A stretch of 34,918 nt of DNA from Bacteroidales bacterium (GCA_017645925.1 JAGCNN010000079.1:1-34918), one strand, 5' to 3'. Shown: positions 24,936 through 33,132, counted from the stretch's first letter. Numbers and translations are program-made. The notes: generated by a model from the sequence alone, not told the origin.

Positions 24936-26592
24936 GCATCTTTTCAATTACAAACAGACCAAAATCAGCAGTAAACTTGTACTGCTGGAATTTTTCCTCG
25001 TCAAAGTTGAATATGTAGTTGGTTGATTTCTCGGTTAGATTGAGACCATCTTTAAGCAGCGGAGTGTATGAACGGTGATGGTAGTCGAGCCATTTTTCAG
25101 GCAGATTGTTGATGTCGTAGTTTTCCGATGTTGCAGGTGTATATGTAAGATTTTTTGTCATGCAGAAGTTTGACATGCCACATGCCGAACATTCGAAATG
25201 CGTTACGATGTCGTTGGTGTACAGGGTAAATTCGCCATTTTTATCGGTGTAGGTGTTTATGCCGATGCCCCAGTCGTCTGTCCAAGCCCTGAATACAGCA
25301 CCTTCCAAAGGCAAGCTGGTTGCATGGTCATAAACCCAGCCGGTAATCTTTATATTGTAAAGACCAATCATGTTCCTATAGTTAACTGGCGGAGCAACAA
25401 CCTTATGGGGAATGTAATTTGCAAAATTCTTGATTTCCTTTACAGTAGGCTTCACAGTACCGATAATTGAGTTTCCGTCATCAAGCATTGTTGTACCCTC
25501 GTGGTTCATAATTCCCGTGTAACGACCTTCAAATTCGTCATTGGTCGGGTCTTCCTGAAATTCCCAGAAGCCGAATCCCATGCAGCCAAGGTCGCGGGCA
25601 TACTGGTAAGTTTCCTTGACAAACTGGCGTTGCTCATCATAGCTTATGGAATCGTTGTCGGCAGGAAGCGACGTTTCGCCAATCATCCACGGACGTTTTA
25701 CATATTTGCTGTACCAGAACATTTCGTTTTTCACACGCAACGGATGGTAGGAGTGCATCTGTATAAAGTCAACATCTATCAGCGATGGATCCCATTCAAA
25801 CACTTCCAGCGGCTCCGAACAGCCTACCGTAAACAACTGGTTAGGAGCATATTCGTTCATCATTTGTCTCCATCCGCGAGTTATTTTTACAGCTTCGCCC
25901 TTGGGTCTGAACTTCTTTTTGTCGGTATATAGCGGCTCGTTCATGAAGTCATAGGCAAAAACGTATGGCTCGTCCGAAAATGCGTTGAGGGTAAGTTTGG
26001 TAAAAGCCTCTATGAATTCGTCGCCCATGCAAGGCGCCAGCAGCAACATTACATAAAGGTCGTTTTCCTTTGCAATCGAAACAACATTTTCCAATGAAGC
26101 AACAATTTCATCAAGATGCTCGTCCATTGTGAATGCTCGCTTGTTGGTGTTCTGGTACTTGTGTTTTCCTGTATTTTCCTCGACAATCATTCTGTCGAAT
26201 ACAAGCCTTATTGAGTTGAAACCCATGCTGCGGATAAGTTTGAAGTGTTTGGAAAATTGCCTGTACGTTTCTTCTTTTGTCTGACATTCATATTCGTTGG
26301 GATTCTCGTAGTAATATGTTGGTGAAATAACTGCTTCATCGTTAATATTGCGCAAATCAACGACATAGTTCAACATAATAGGGAAAAAGTCCTTGCCGTT
26401 CTGCTTAAACTTGTAATCCTCAACATATACAAAGTTGTCCTTGTCCGAATGTTCCTGCTTTGGTGGCACATCCCTGTGAAAAACCATTATTGTATCGTTG
26501 TCGTTTTCTTGCGAATTTCCATTGCCTCCGCATGAAGCAAATGAAATAATGATGCCGAGAAGTAATATTCCGATAAAAAGTCTTCTATTCAT
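24922..26592 (-). CDS. Lipoprotein glycoside hydrolase of clan GH-A (GH5-like)
   Basis: This 556-residue protein has a lipobox ending at C21 (SFASC). A TIM-barrel follows with GFNSIRLVFDRM, VFAYDFMNEPLYT (acid/base E219 in NEP), VDFIQMHSYHP and WMIGETSLP (nucleophile-type E306), the two-glutamate pattern of clan GH-A. Residues about 413-470 form a carboxypeptidase-regulatory-like beta domain (NIKITGWVYDHATSLPLEGA, DKNGEFTLYTND). The substrate is unknown; cellulase- or mannanase-type activity is possible. It is 3 bp after the GDPD-like lipoprotein gene, forming a two-gene unit that converges on the acetylation operon and overlaps its last gene by 14 bp. Both are probably surface lipoproteins. 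Confidence 0.8.
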   Translation of the reverse strand: MNRRLFIGILLLGIIISFASCGGNGNSQENDNDTIMVFHRDVPPKQEHSDKDNFVYVEDYKFKQNGKDFFPIMLNYVVDLRNINDEAVISPTYYYENPNEYECQTKEETYRQFSKHFKLIRSMGFNSIRLVFDRMIVEENTGKHKYQNTNKRAFTMDEHLDEIVASLENVVSIAKENDLYVMLLLAPCMGDEFIEAFTKLTLNAFSDEPYVFAYDFMNEPLYTDKKKFRPKGEAVKITRGWRQMMNEYAPNQLFTVGCSEPLEVFEWDPSLIDVDFIQMHSYHPLRVKNEMFWYSKYVKRPWMIGETSLPADNDSISYDEQRQFVKETYQYARDLGCMGFGFWEFQEDPTNDEFEGRYTGIMNHEGTTMLDDGNSIIGTVKPTVKEIKNFANYIPHKVVAPPVNYRNMIGLYNIKITGWVYDHATSLPLEGAVFRAWTDDWGIGINTYTDKNGEFTLYTNDIVTHFECSACGMSNFCMTKNLTYTPATSENYDINNLPEKWLDYHHRSYTPLLKDGLNLTEKSTNYIFNFDEEKFQQYKFTADFGLFVIEKMPICD

Positions 26593-26595
26593 AAG

Positions 26596-27312
26596 TTATT
26601 TATAATCTATTGGTTCGTTATAGTCAACCAGCACGACCTTTACAGATGTGTTTCTGCATAGCTTGCGGGTAATTTCTATGTTTTCTTCGTTAAGTATTGT
26701 TGGCGTTTGCCATAGGTGTATGTTTTGTTCCGGGAAATTTACAGTTAACAGTTCGTACATTTCGGCTTCGTTGCTTATGGCATCGGGACGAAGTTCGTTT
26801 ATTTTCGTCCTTGTATGTTCAATCCATGTTGCTGTGTCGATGTTGTTCCAGACAGGATTGTCTGTCCACAATATTGTTCTTAAGCCCAATTTCTTTATTG
26901 TTTTCAGAGCGTCCAAGTCGGTACTTTCTACAAACATATTGTCAATCATGTTGTAGCTGTCCATGATGTCAAGCAGCTTTTCCGATATTTTTTTTGCATT
27001 GTGGCGGTCAAGGTTTTTCATGTCTATCCAGAAGCATTTATGCGACGGATTTTCCACATGCTTGAACCATTTTTCAATTTGCAGACCGTTTGCGGTATCC
27101 TCCATGTTGTGGCCTACAAATATTTTGTCCTGATAAGCCGAATAAAATACATCAACCTCCAAACCTGCGAATTTCATGCTTTTTTCTCTTGCTGCGGCAG
27201 TATCGTTTACCCTGTGCGCCCATATTTTCGACTGTGGATAATTGAAATCTAGCCTGTTGCAGCTTGTAAGCAACGATAATAATATGACCAATATAGCAAG
27301 TGTGCGCTTCAT
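26596..27312 (-). CDS. GDPD-like phosphodiesterase lipoprotein
   Basis: The 238-residue protein has a lipobox ending at C18 (SLLTSC). It resembles glycerophosphodiester phosphodiesterases: IWAHRVND (H33, R34, N36), GLEVDVFYS (E52, D54), IFVGHN (H68) and FWIDMKNL are the metal- and substrate-binding segments of that TIM-barrel family. It could release head groups from phospholipid or glycan-phosphate, but the family is diverse and the enzyme may have another substrate. A close-to-consensus promoter lies upstream (27331-27361). The glycosidase gene follows after 3 bp. Confidence 0.75.
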   Translation of the reverse strand: MKRTLAILVILLSLLTSCNRLDFNYPQSKIWAHRVNDTAAAREKSMKFAGLEVDVFYSAYQDKIFVGHNMEDTANGLQIEKWFKHVENPSHKCFWIDMKNLDRHNAKKISEKLLDIMDSYNMIDNMFVESTDLDALKTIKKLGLRTILWTDNPVWNNIDTATWIEHTRTKINELRPDAISNEAEMYELLTVNFPEQNIHLWQTPTILNEENIEITRKLCRNTSVKVVLVDYNEPIDYK

Positions 27313-27330
27313 TCGTTATGAAATGTTTGC

Positions 27331-27361
27331 CAAAGGTAACATGTTTAGTTCAAATAACAAA
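27331..27361 (-). promoter_or_regulatory. Consensus Bacteroidetes promoter for the GDPD-GH5 pair
   Basis: On the minus strand TTTG (27361-27358), a 19-bp spacer and TACCTTTG (27338-27331) match both boxes exactly. The leader is about 12-18 nt. The -33 box overlaps the gltX terminator by two bases. Confidence 0.7.
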
Positions 27362-27387
27362 AAAGAACCTCGTTCAAGGTTCTTTTT
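27360..27387 (-). terminator. Intrinsic terminator of gltX
   Basis: AAAAAGAACCT (27360-27370) and AGGTTCTTTTT (27377-27387) form an 11-bp stem with a 6-base loop and a T run on the minus strand. It lies 30 bp after the gltX stop. Confidence 0.85.
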
Positions 27388-27417
27388 ATTGTGATAAATG
27401 TCTGTTTCTAAATGGTA

Positions 27418-28923
27418 TTAACCTTTAAGATTTGCAATCAGATTGTTGATTCGCTTCAAGGTTTCGTCCTTGCCGATGACTTCAATCATGTCGAATACGC
27501 TCGGACCTTTGCCTTCGCCAACGACAGCCAGACGGAACGGCGACATCACCTTGCCAAATCCCCACTCGTTGCCTTCAATCCATGCCTTTACAGCACCTTC
27601 GGTAGTTTCGGGCTTGAAATCGGGGCATTTGTCCAGAATGTTAACCAATTCCTTGAGAACCTCGGCGGTATCTTCCTTGCACGATTTCTTCTTGAACTTC
27701 TCGTCAAACTGTGTTGGTGTCTCAAAGAAGAAGCGGGTTTCGTCCCACATTTCGTGGATGAACGAAATACGTTCCTTCATAAGTTCGCAGATACGTACAA
27801 CGTCAATCTTTGAATAATCAACTCCGCGAGCATCCAAGTCCTTGCGGAAAAGTTCTGCCACATCCTCTGCCGATTTCTTCAAAATATACTGGTGGTTGAA
27901 CCACTTTGTCTTGTCGGGGTCAAAACGGCTTCCACTCTTGCCAACGCGCTCTATAGTGAATTCCTTTATAAGTTCGTCCATTGAGAAGATTTCCTGCTCG
28001 GTGCCTGGGTTCCAGCCCAAAAGTGCCAGCATATTGATGAATGCCTCGGGGAAATATCCGTCTTCGCGATAGCCCTTGCACATTTCGCCGTTGTTGTTGA
28101 ACTGCATCGGGAAGACAGGGAAACCGAGCTGGTCGCCGTCGCGCTTGCTGAGCTTGCCCTTTCCGCTAGGCTTTAGAATCAGTGGCAAGTGTGCGAACTT
28201 AGGATGTTCCCAGCCGAATGCCTCGTACAAAAGAATGTGCAACGGCAACGATGGCAGCCATTCCTCGCCACGGATTACGTGGGTAATTTCCATCAGGTGG
28301 TCGTCAACGATGTTTGCAAGGTGGTAGGTTGGCAGGCCGTCGGTTTTCATCAGCACCTTGTCGTCCATTTCCTTGGTGTTGAATGTGATGTCGCCACGGA
28401 TTTCGTCGTGGGTTTCGAGCACGCGGTTTTCCGGCACCTTGAAGCGCAAAACATACGGAGTGCCATTTTTCAGCAGTTCGTCAACTTCTTCCTTGCTCAG
28501 CGAAAGGCTATTGCGCAGGCTCATACGAGTGGAGAAGTTGTAGATGAAAGTTTTGCCTTCCTTCTCGGCAGCTGCGCGAAGTTCGTTCAGTTCCTCCGGA
28601 GTATCAAAAGCCATATAGACGCTACCGTTGTCAATGAGCATCTGTGCGTATTTTGCATAAATGTCCTTGCGGTCGCTCTGGCGGTACGGACCGTATTTTC
28701 CGCCTTCGCGAATACCTTCGTCAAACTTGATGCCGCACCATTCGAGCGAATTCATAATGTATTCCTCGGCACCCTCGACGTAGCGGGTCTGGTCGGTGTC
28801 TTCGATTCGGAGAATCATCTGTCCGCCGTTGTGACGGGCAAACAAATAGTTGTACAATGCGGTTCTAACTCCGCCAATATGAAGCGGTCCCGTAGGACTA
28901 GGTGCAAATCTTACTCTTACCAT
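27418..28923 (-). CDS. gltX: Glutamyl-tRNA synthetase
   Basis: This 501-residue class I aminoacyl-tRNA synthetase attaches glutamate to its tRNA. The N-terminus has RFAPSPTGPLHIGGVRTALY with the HIGH-type motif, then ILRIEDTDQTRYVEGAEEYI. The KMSKS-type motif reads KLSKRDGD after LPLILKPSGKG. The C-terminal helical anticodon-binding domain has a normal length. It is transcribed alone, with a promoter (28946-28976) and a strong terminator (27360-27387). HipA of E. coli inactivates GltX by phosphorylation, and a HipA-type kinase is encoded about 18 kb away; a link is only speculative. Confidence 0.98.
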   Translation of the reverse strand: MVRVRFAPSPTGPLHIGGVRTALYNYLFARHNGGQMILRIEDTDQTRYVEGAEEYIMNSLEWCGIKFDEGIREGGKYGPYRQSDRKDIYAKYAQMLIDNGSVYMAFDTPEELNELRAAAEKEGKTFIYNFSTRMSLRNSLSLSKEEVDELLKNGTPYVLRFKVPENRVLETHDEIRGDITFNTKEMDDKVLMKTDGLPTYHLANIVDDHLMEITHVIRGEEWLPSLPLHILLYEAFGWEHPKFAHLPLILKPSGKGKLSKRDGDQLGFPVFPMQFNNNGEMCKGYREDGYFPEAFINMLALLGWNPGTEQEIFSMDELIKEFTIERVGKSGSRFDPDKTKWFNHQYILKKSAEDVAELFRKDLDARGVDYSKIDVVRICELMKERISFIHEMWDETRFFFETPTQFDEKFKKKSCKEDTAEVLKELVNILDKCPDFKPETTEGAVKAWIEGNEWGFGKVMSPFRLAVVGEGKGPSVFDMIEVIGKDETLKRINNLIANLKG

Positions 28924-28945
28924 GATGTTTCAAAATTTAGTGGCG

Positions 28946-28976
28946 CAAAAATACAATATTATTTACGATTTGGCAA
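28946..28976 (-). promoter_or_regulatory. Promoter of gltX
   Basis: On the minus strand TTG (28976-28974), a 20-bp spacer and TATTTTTG (28953-28946) fit the Bacteroidetes promoter; the ATG follows 22 bp later. Confidence 0.55.
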
Positions 28977-29005
28977 GGCCGAGCTAAAGGTTACGAATTA
29001 CGATT

Positions 29006-29575
29006 TTAGATTGAATTTGGGGTGGGATGAATGTTATTGTTAAATTTATCTGATTCCCATTTTGCAACATTATTTTCAATGTATTCGGCAATTTGGTTCA
29101 TTTCATTTTGGTCATGAATAATGTGGTCATAAAAACGGGGTTGCCATTGGAATTGAATATCGTTTTGACGGGCAAACCGTGTAACGGATTGTTTGAAACC
29201 ACCTATCGTGGTTGATAATCGTCCCTGATGATTGGCAATTTTTTGCATGGTTTCGTTTTTGTTTTCTGTAGAAACGCGCCATGGCACGTTTCTACAGTCA
29301 TTACCGGAAATTATCACAATCAAATGAATATGGTCGGGCATAATTACATATTCGGGAATTTGTGCGTAAGGGTTGTGTTCCGAAATTTTTTGTATGCATT
29401 CATCCGTATATTTCCCCACCGCCGACATTTGCATTTATCCATCAACGATTTCCCCGAAATAATGTTTCTTATCCTTTGTACATATCGTAATGAAATATTC
29501 TCCACCATTATAATCGTGCCATGATGCTCGTTTAGAACCAATACGGTATTTATTTTGAAATTTCTCGGCTGGCAT
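29006..29575 (-). pseudogene. REP-associated tyrosine transposase (RAYT, IS200-like), nonsense-broken
   Basis: A reading frame from ATG 29575 encodes MPAEKFQNKYRIGSKRASWH and then EYFITICTKDKKHYFGEIVDG. It is interrupted at codon 47 by TAA (29437-29435) and continues in the same frame to the stop at 29006. The second part carries the HUH motif MPDHIHLIVII and QWQPRFYDHII with the likely catalytic Tyr, then IAEYIENNVAKWESDKFN. A single AAA-to-TAA change (Lys to stop) would explain the break. Such single-strand transposases act on REP palindromes. A palindrome of that type (29266-29297) lies inside the frame itself. Re-initiation at the ATG right after the stop could still yield a 142-residue fragment that keeps HUH and Tyr. 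Confidence 0.85.
29266..29297. repeat. REP-like palindrome inside the RAYT reading frame
   Basis: Arms CTGTAGAAACG (29266-29276) and CGTTTCTACAG (29287-29297) flank CGCCATGGCA; one base pair in the 32 bp is mismatched. On the minus strand it translates in frame as part of NDCRNVPWRVSTENKN. Confidence 0.75.
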
Positions 29576-29605
29576 AAATTGACATTAATCAAAATATTTA
29601 CCATA

Positions 29606-29644
29606 AAAAAAACAAAAGGTCGCCTTATTCAGTACAACCTTTTG
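29606..29644 (-). terminator. Intrinsic terminator of the sigma/PKD-protein operon
   Basis: On the minus strand CAAAAGGT (29644-29637) pairs with ACCTTTTG (29620-29613), followed by a run of seven Ts (29612-29606). It lies 11 bp after the stop at 29655. Confidence 0.8.
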
Positions 29645-29654
29645 CCATAATACC

Positions 29655-30896
29655 CTACCTCATTACATTTACTGTGCCTTTACGAGTCTGGCTATTGCCA
29701 TAATTGTCAACTGTCTTGATTATCCAGTAGTAAACACCTGCCTCCACATCGGGACCAACATTGTTTATCTTGCCGTTCCACTGCACGGATGGTTCGGTTG
29801 AGGTAAACACAACATCTCCCTTCGAATTTGTTATGCCAAAACTGAACGTCTTGAAATCCATGTCCTCCCCTATCGGTCCGAATGTCGAATTTACACCATC
29901 GGAATCAGGTGTGAAAGCATTTGGCACAAAATAGACATGCGTAATTACCACCTTCACCGACTTGGTTGCTTCCGCCGAACATTCGCCATCGGTCAATGTC
30001 AACCGGATTGGATAGTCGCCACTGCGGACAAATTCATGCTCTACCGACTTATCACCAAACGACTTGCCGTCAATTTCCCACTTGTAAACCAAATTATAGG
30101 TTCTGCCAGTGTAGAATGTATAGGTGTTGTCGGTTGACCTCCACGAAAAATCAACGGTAGGTGTTTCGCCAATTGTAATTGCATTGAGCATTGTCTTTTT
30201 CAACAATTTTCCGCCACGATACAACGATGCCGATGGCGTATAAGTACCCTTCTTGCGGTATTCGCAGGTTGTATTGTTGCCGTTGCCCTGCTTTCCGTTG
30301 CCAAAATCCCATACCACTTCGCAGTCGGCTTCAACACCAGCAGCAACAAACTTTGCCGTGGCAGGAGTGCAATGCGAATCACACGATAACGAAAACGACG
30401 GTTCCGAAATTGTCTTAGGCGTTTGCTTGGGCTGATTGTCCTGATTGTTGGAAGCAACATCTTGCTTTTCGTTGCTAACCGCTGGCTCAGATTGCTTTGC
30501 TTGTTCGGGTTCTACCTTAGATTCTGCAATTTCTGTGTTTTTTGGCTCAGCGACTTCGGTAGCAGTTGCGGTTTGCTGGGTTTCAGAAATTTCTGCACTT
30601 GGCATAGAGGTCTGGTCGGAAACAGGAAAAGCATTCTCATCGCCAGCATTTTCTTGCACGGCACTTACAATTTCAGCGTTTGCAATAGGTTCATCTGTCA
30701 AAGGTTTTTCGTCATTATTCCACAGCACAGCCACAAGTACGCCGGCAACAACCAATGCACCAGCAGCTCCGCCGACAATAAATTTGCCGAACCTCTGCAT
30801 AAATGTCGGCTTTGGCAACCGCTTTTCGAGCTGCGCCCAGCCGTTGGGGTTAAATTCACCCTCGTATTCGGATAATATTTTCTTTAAATTACTCAT
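29655..30896 (-). CDS. Single-pass membrane protein with PKD-like domains and type IX sorting-like C-terminus; candidate sigma regulator
   Basis: The start is the ATG at 30896 (MSNLKKILSEYEGEFNPNGW); a GTG two codons earlier is less likely. The protein has 413 residues. Residues 1-38 are a short cytoplasmic segment resembling the N-terminus of Bacteroidota anti-sigma-like proteins, and 39-59 are a membrane helix. A Glu/Gln/Ala-rich stretch (about 60-160) leads to two PKD/Ig-like domains (about 165-318). The end (about 319-413) is a gliding-motility-associated C-terminal domain: FVPNAFTPDSDGVNSTF, FGITNSKGDVVF, WNGK and AGVYYWIIKTVDNYG. The gene overlaps the ECF sigma gene by 8 bp, the usual sigma/anti-sigma arrangement. 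Anti-sigma function is inferred from position and topology. Confidence 0.8.
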   Translation of the reverse strand: MSNLKKILSEYEGEFNPNGWAQLEKRLPKPTFMQRFGKFIVGGAAGALVVAGVLVAVLWNNDEKPLTDEPIANAEIVSAVQENAGDENAFPVSDQTSMPSAEISETQQTATATEVAEPKNTEIAESKVEPEQAKQSEPAVSNEKQDVASNNQDNQPKQTPKTISEPSFSLSCDSHCTPATAKFVAAGVEADCEVVWDFGNGKQGNGNNTTCEYRKKGTYTPSASLYRGGKLLKKTMLNAITIGETPTVDFSWRSTDNTYTFYTGRTYNLVYKWEIDGKSFGDKSVEHEFVRSGDYPIRLTLTDGECSAEATKSVKVVITHVYFVPNAFTPDSDGVNSTFGPIGEDMDFKTFSFGITNSKGDVVFTSTEPSVQWNGKINNVGPDVEAGVYYWIIKTVDNYGNSQTRKGTVNVMR

Positions 30897-31476
30897 CTTC
30901 ACCGTATTTATCTATAAACATCTGTTTCAATCTCATTTTTGCCTTTGCGAGGTTCGACTTCGATGTTCCCACCGAAATGCCCAGCCTCTCGGCTATTTCT
31001 GGATGCGAAAGTTCTTCAACAACATACATATTGAACACCACTCTATACGCCGGTGTCAAATTTTGCAGAAGTTCCACTATCCGCGCCGCATTCTTCTCAT
31101 TCTGCGCTATGCGCTCCAAATCATCGTTGCCGGCGTCATCACTGTCAATTTGTATTTCGTCAATGTCGGAAAACTTATATTTCGGAGTCTTACGCATTAA
31201 ACTAATCATATTATTGACAATAATCTGCTTTACCCACGATACCAAAGAACCTGAAGGCTGATAGCCACCAATCTTGTCGAACACCTTTATATAGCCTTCC
31301 TGCACGAAATCCATTGCTTCGTCGTAACTTGACGAGTAGCGAAGGCAGGCACCAATCATTTTTGTAAATGTCTGGTTGTAAAGAATCTGCTGGCATTGCC
31401 TGTCGTTCTTTACGCAGCCTTCCACGATTTTCATGGCATCATCGGCATTGTATATGTCCAACTTTTCCTTTTGCAT
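30889..31476 (-). CDS. RNA polymerase ECF-type sigma-70 factor
   Basis: The protein has 195 residues. Region 2 shows FTKMIGACLRYSSSYDEAMD, FVQEGYIKVFDKI and SLVSWVKQIIVNNMISLMRK. Region 4 shows LQNLTPAYRVVFNMYVVEEL and then SHPEIAERLGISVGTSKSNL with AKAKMRLKQM as the DNA-binding helix-turn-helix. It directs RNA polymerase to a set of promoters not visible here. Its stop overlaps the start of the PKD membrane protein gene by 8 bp. Only 23 bp separate it from the AbiEii gene upstream, and I see no convincing -7 box in that gap, so it may be read from the AbiE promoter or from one inside abiEii. Confidence 0.92.
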   Translation of the reverse strand: MQKEKLDIYNADDAMKIVEGCVKNDRQCQQILYNQTFTKMIGACLRYSSSYDEAMDFVQEGYIKVFDKIGGYQPSGSLVSWVKQIIVNNMISLMRKTPKYKFSDIDEIQIDSDDAGNDDLERIAQNEKNAARIVELLQNLTPAYRVVFNMYVVEELSHPEIAERLGISVGTSKSNLAKAKMRLKQMFIDKYGEDE

Positions 31477-31499
31477 ACACCCAATAAACGCAGATTTTT

Positions 31500-32336
31500 T
31501 TAAACGGTTGCCTCCTTGAAGCGAATTTTTTTTGCAAGTTCCAAAAAATAGTCGTTCGACCAGATTCTCAACTCGTTAGGATTTCTAACAAGTCTGGTTA
31601 CATCTTCAAGCACGGATTTCATATCGGCGGTAGCAAGCCTTTCGTTGAGCAACTGAATAAATTTTTCGCGAGATATTTCTTCCCCACTAAATTCCCTTAT
31701 TCGCTCCTGCAAATGCTGAAAGTCCAAAGGCACATCATTTCTAACATACCATTCAAAGTCATACCAATCTCTGCCTTTTAGTCTTGTCTTACAGTTTCGG
31801 AAAACAAGTGCGTGCATTTTCCCTGCATACAGGTCGGGAAGAGTAAAGCATCTTGTCATAAAAGAATACGGCTTCATTAGCAACTTTTGCTCCGTATCAA
31901 ACATTAAAGGCGGATTGGTGTCAACCTCAATCTTTATTTTAATGCTTTTTTCTGTCTGAAATGCAACATCGTACAATTGGGTATTATCCTTCAAAAATGC
32001 AGACTCAATCCTTCCAAATGTTCTTTTGTCTTTCTTTGTGATAACAACCTTGCGTCCAATGGATTCAAAAACCTTTATTATTGACTCAAAATAATCTTCG
32101 ATATTGAATTTGTCATCTTTTCTCACCAATGAAAAATCCATATCGTCGGAAAATCTTTGCAGTCCGTGAAAAATTCTAAGGCAAGTTCCCCCATAGAATG
32201 CCGCCTTGTCAAAAAATCCACCCTGCTGCAATCCTGCTAGAATAATATGTTGCATCACTTCAAATGTTGCATTACGCTTGTCTGTGTCCGTATTTATTTC
32301 ATACGACGACAGCATCTGGTTAAAAATATCATCCAT
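31500..32336 (-). CDS. abiEii: AbiEii/AbiGii-type nucleotidyltransferase toxin
   Basis: The start is the ATG at 32336 (MDDIFNQMLSSYEINTD), which overlaps the antitoxin stop; the TTG three codons earlier is less likely. The protein has 278 residues. Motifs of the nucleotidyltransferase fold are present: FYGGTCLR (48-54), RFSDDMDFSL (61-70) with the acidic metal site, LPDLYAGKMHALVFR, and RLKGRDWYDFEWYV. AbiEii toxins inhibit growth and give phage abortive infection; characterised relatives modify the tRNA acceptor end. It is paired with the AbiEi-type antitoxin upstream. All catalytic motifs appear intact. Confidence 0.9.
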   Translation of the reverse strand: MDDIFNQMLSSYEINTDTDKRNATFEVMQHIILAGLQQGGFFDKAAFYGGTCLRIFHGLQRFSDDMDFSLVRKDDKFNIEDYFESIIKVFESIGRKVVITKKDKRTFGRIESAFLKDNTQLYDVAFQTEKSIKIKIEVDTNPPLMFDTEQKLLMKPYSFMTRCFTLPDLYAGKMHALVFRNCKTRLKGRDWYDFEWYVRNDVPLDFQHLQERIREFSGEEISREKFIQLLNERLATADMKSVLEDVTRLVRNPNELRIWSNDYFLELAKKIRFKEATV

Positions 32337-32970
32337 TTCTTTCAATTATTTTAATCAAGGTTTCAATCATAGTTCTCTTTGCACCGACTTGTGCGCATTG
32401 TTCGAAAACAGACTTGTCCATATTGAAAAACGCATCCATATCAAGACGCAAATCTTCTTCAAGATAAGCCGTAGTTTCCCGCATATAACGCAAATTCAAA
32501 TGCGAAGTCATACATATCAGGTCGCACAGGGCCTTTTCTGGCGATGCAATAAGAAACGAACAGCCGGCACCGTCCTGTATCTTGATGCCAATATGATAAT
32601 AATCGCTTGCAAACCTGCGATACTCAAAAGTGCCAAGTTTGTTTACAAAACGCTTCGAAAGTCCTGTTGTCGCAGAGGTTACCGTATATACAAGTTCTGG
32701 AATTAATCCATAATAACGAAGTGCGTACAAACCAGTAACATACGATGGCGAATATATGTGATTTGCCACAAGTTCAAGGGAAATAATCTTTCCCGAAACA
32801 GATGGCGGCTGTACATATAGGCCTCGTCTAAGACGAATCAACTGTCCATTATGTTCCATCGAACATATTTTGTTCTGAATGAAATTGTAATCGGACAAAA
32901 CAGATTCAAAAGCGGAAATGCCAATCGGAATATTCCCAAAGTTTCTAATATCTCTAGCAAACAAACTCAT
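32329..32970 (-). CDS. abiEi: AbiEi-type antitoxin / autorepressor
   Basis: This 213-residue protein has an N-terminal winged-helix segment (QNKICSMEHNGQLIRLRRGL, then YV), followed by YVTGLYALRYYGLIPE, TGLSKRFVNKLGTFEYRRF and SPEKALCDLICM, typical of AbiEi/DUF6088-type antitoxins. In AbiE systems this protein represses its own operon and counteracts AbiEii. It overlaps the toxin gene by 8 bp. The promoter -7 box ends 4 nt before the start codon. Operator repeats, expected for AbiEi autoregulation, are not obvious in the short upstream stretch. Confidence 0.85.
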   Translation of the reverse strand: MSLFARDIRNFGNIPIGISAFESVLSDYNFIQNKICSMEHNGQLIRLRRGLYVQPPSVSGKIISLELVANHIYSPSYVTGLYALRYYGLIPELVYTVTSATTGLSKRFVNKLGTFEYRRFASDYYHIGIKIQDGAGCSFLIASPEKALCDLICMTSHLNLRYMRETTAYLEEDLRLDMDAFFNMDKSVFEQCAQVGAKRTMIETLIKIIERNG

Positions 32971-32974
32971 GCCG

Positions 32975-32982
32975 CAAAAATA
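32975..32982 (-). promoter_or_regulatory. -7 box of the abiE operon, almost touching the start codon
   Basis: TATTTTTG (minus strand 32982-32975) matches TAnnTTTG; only CGGC separates it from the ATG at 32970. No clear -33 element is seen. Confidence 0.5.
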
Positions 32983-33106
32983 GTGAAATTATTTGAACTA
33001 AATGGAATAATTTTCAATTTTATTTCAAAATTTTTACCATTATATGTAATATCTCGTATAGAAAATAAACAAAAAATTTATCTACTATTCCCCAAATGAC
33101 ACCTCT

Positions 33107-33132
33107 GCGGTTAATGGCAATTTTTTAACCGC
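33107..33132. repeat. Inverted repeat GCGGTTAA ... TTAACCGC
   Basis: Perfect 8-bp arms (33107-33114 and 33125-33132) around a 10-base loop. No T run follows the stem on either strand, so it is not a clear terminator. Confidence 0.5.

Noticed and set aside
27418..28923. gltX as the target of the HipT-like kinase because both are in the window
   Set aside because: They are 18 kb apart with unrelated promoters; proximity does not show a target relationship.
29344..29604. 86-codon frame upstream of the RAYT fragment
   Set aside because: It is out of frame; the true N-terminal half is in the same frame as the fragment and is interrupted by one stop codon, so a frameshift is not needed.
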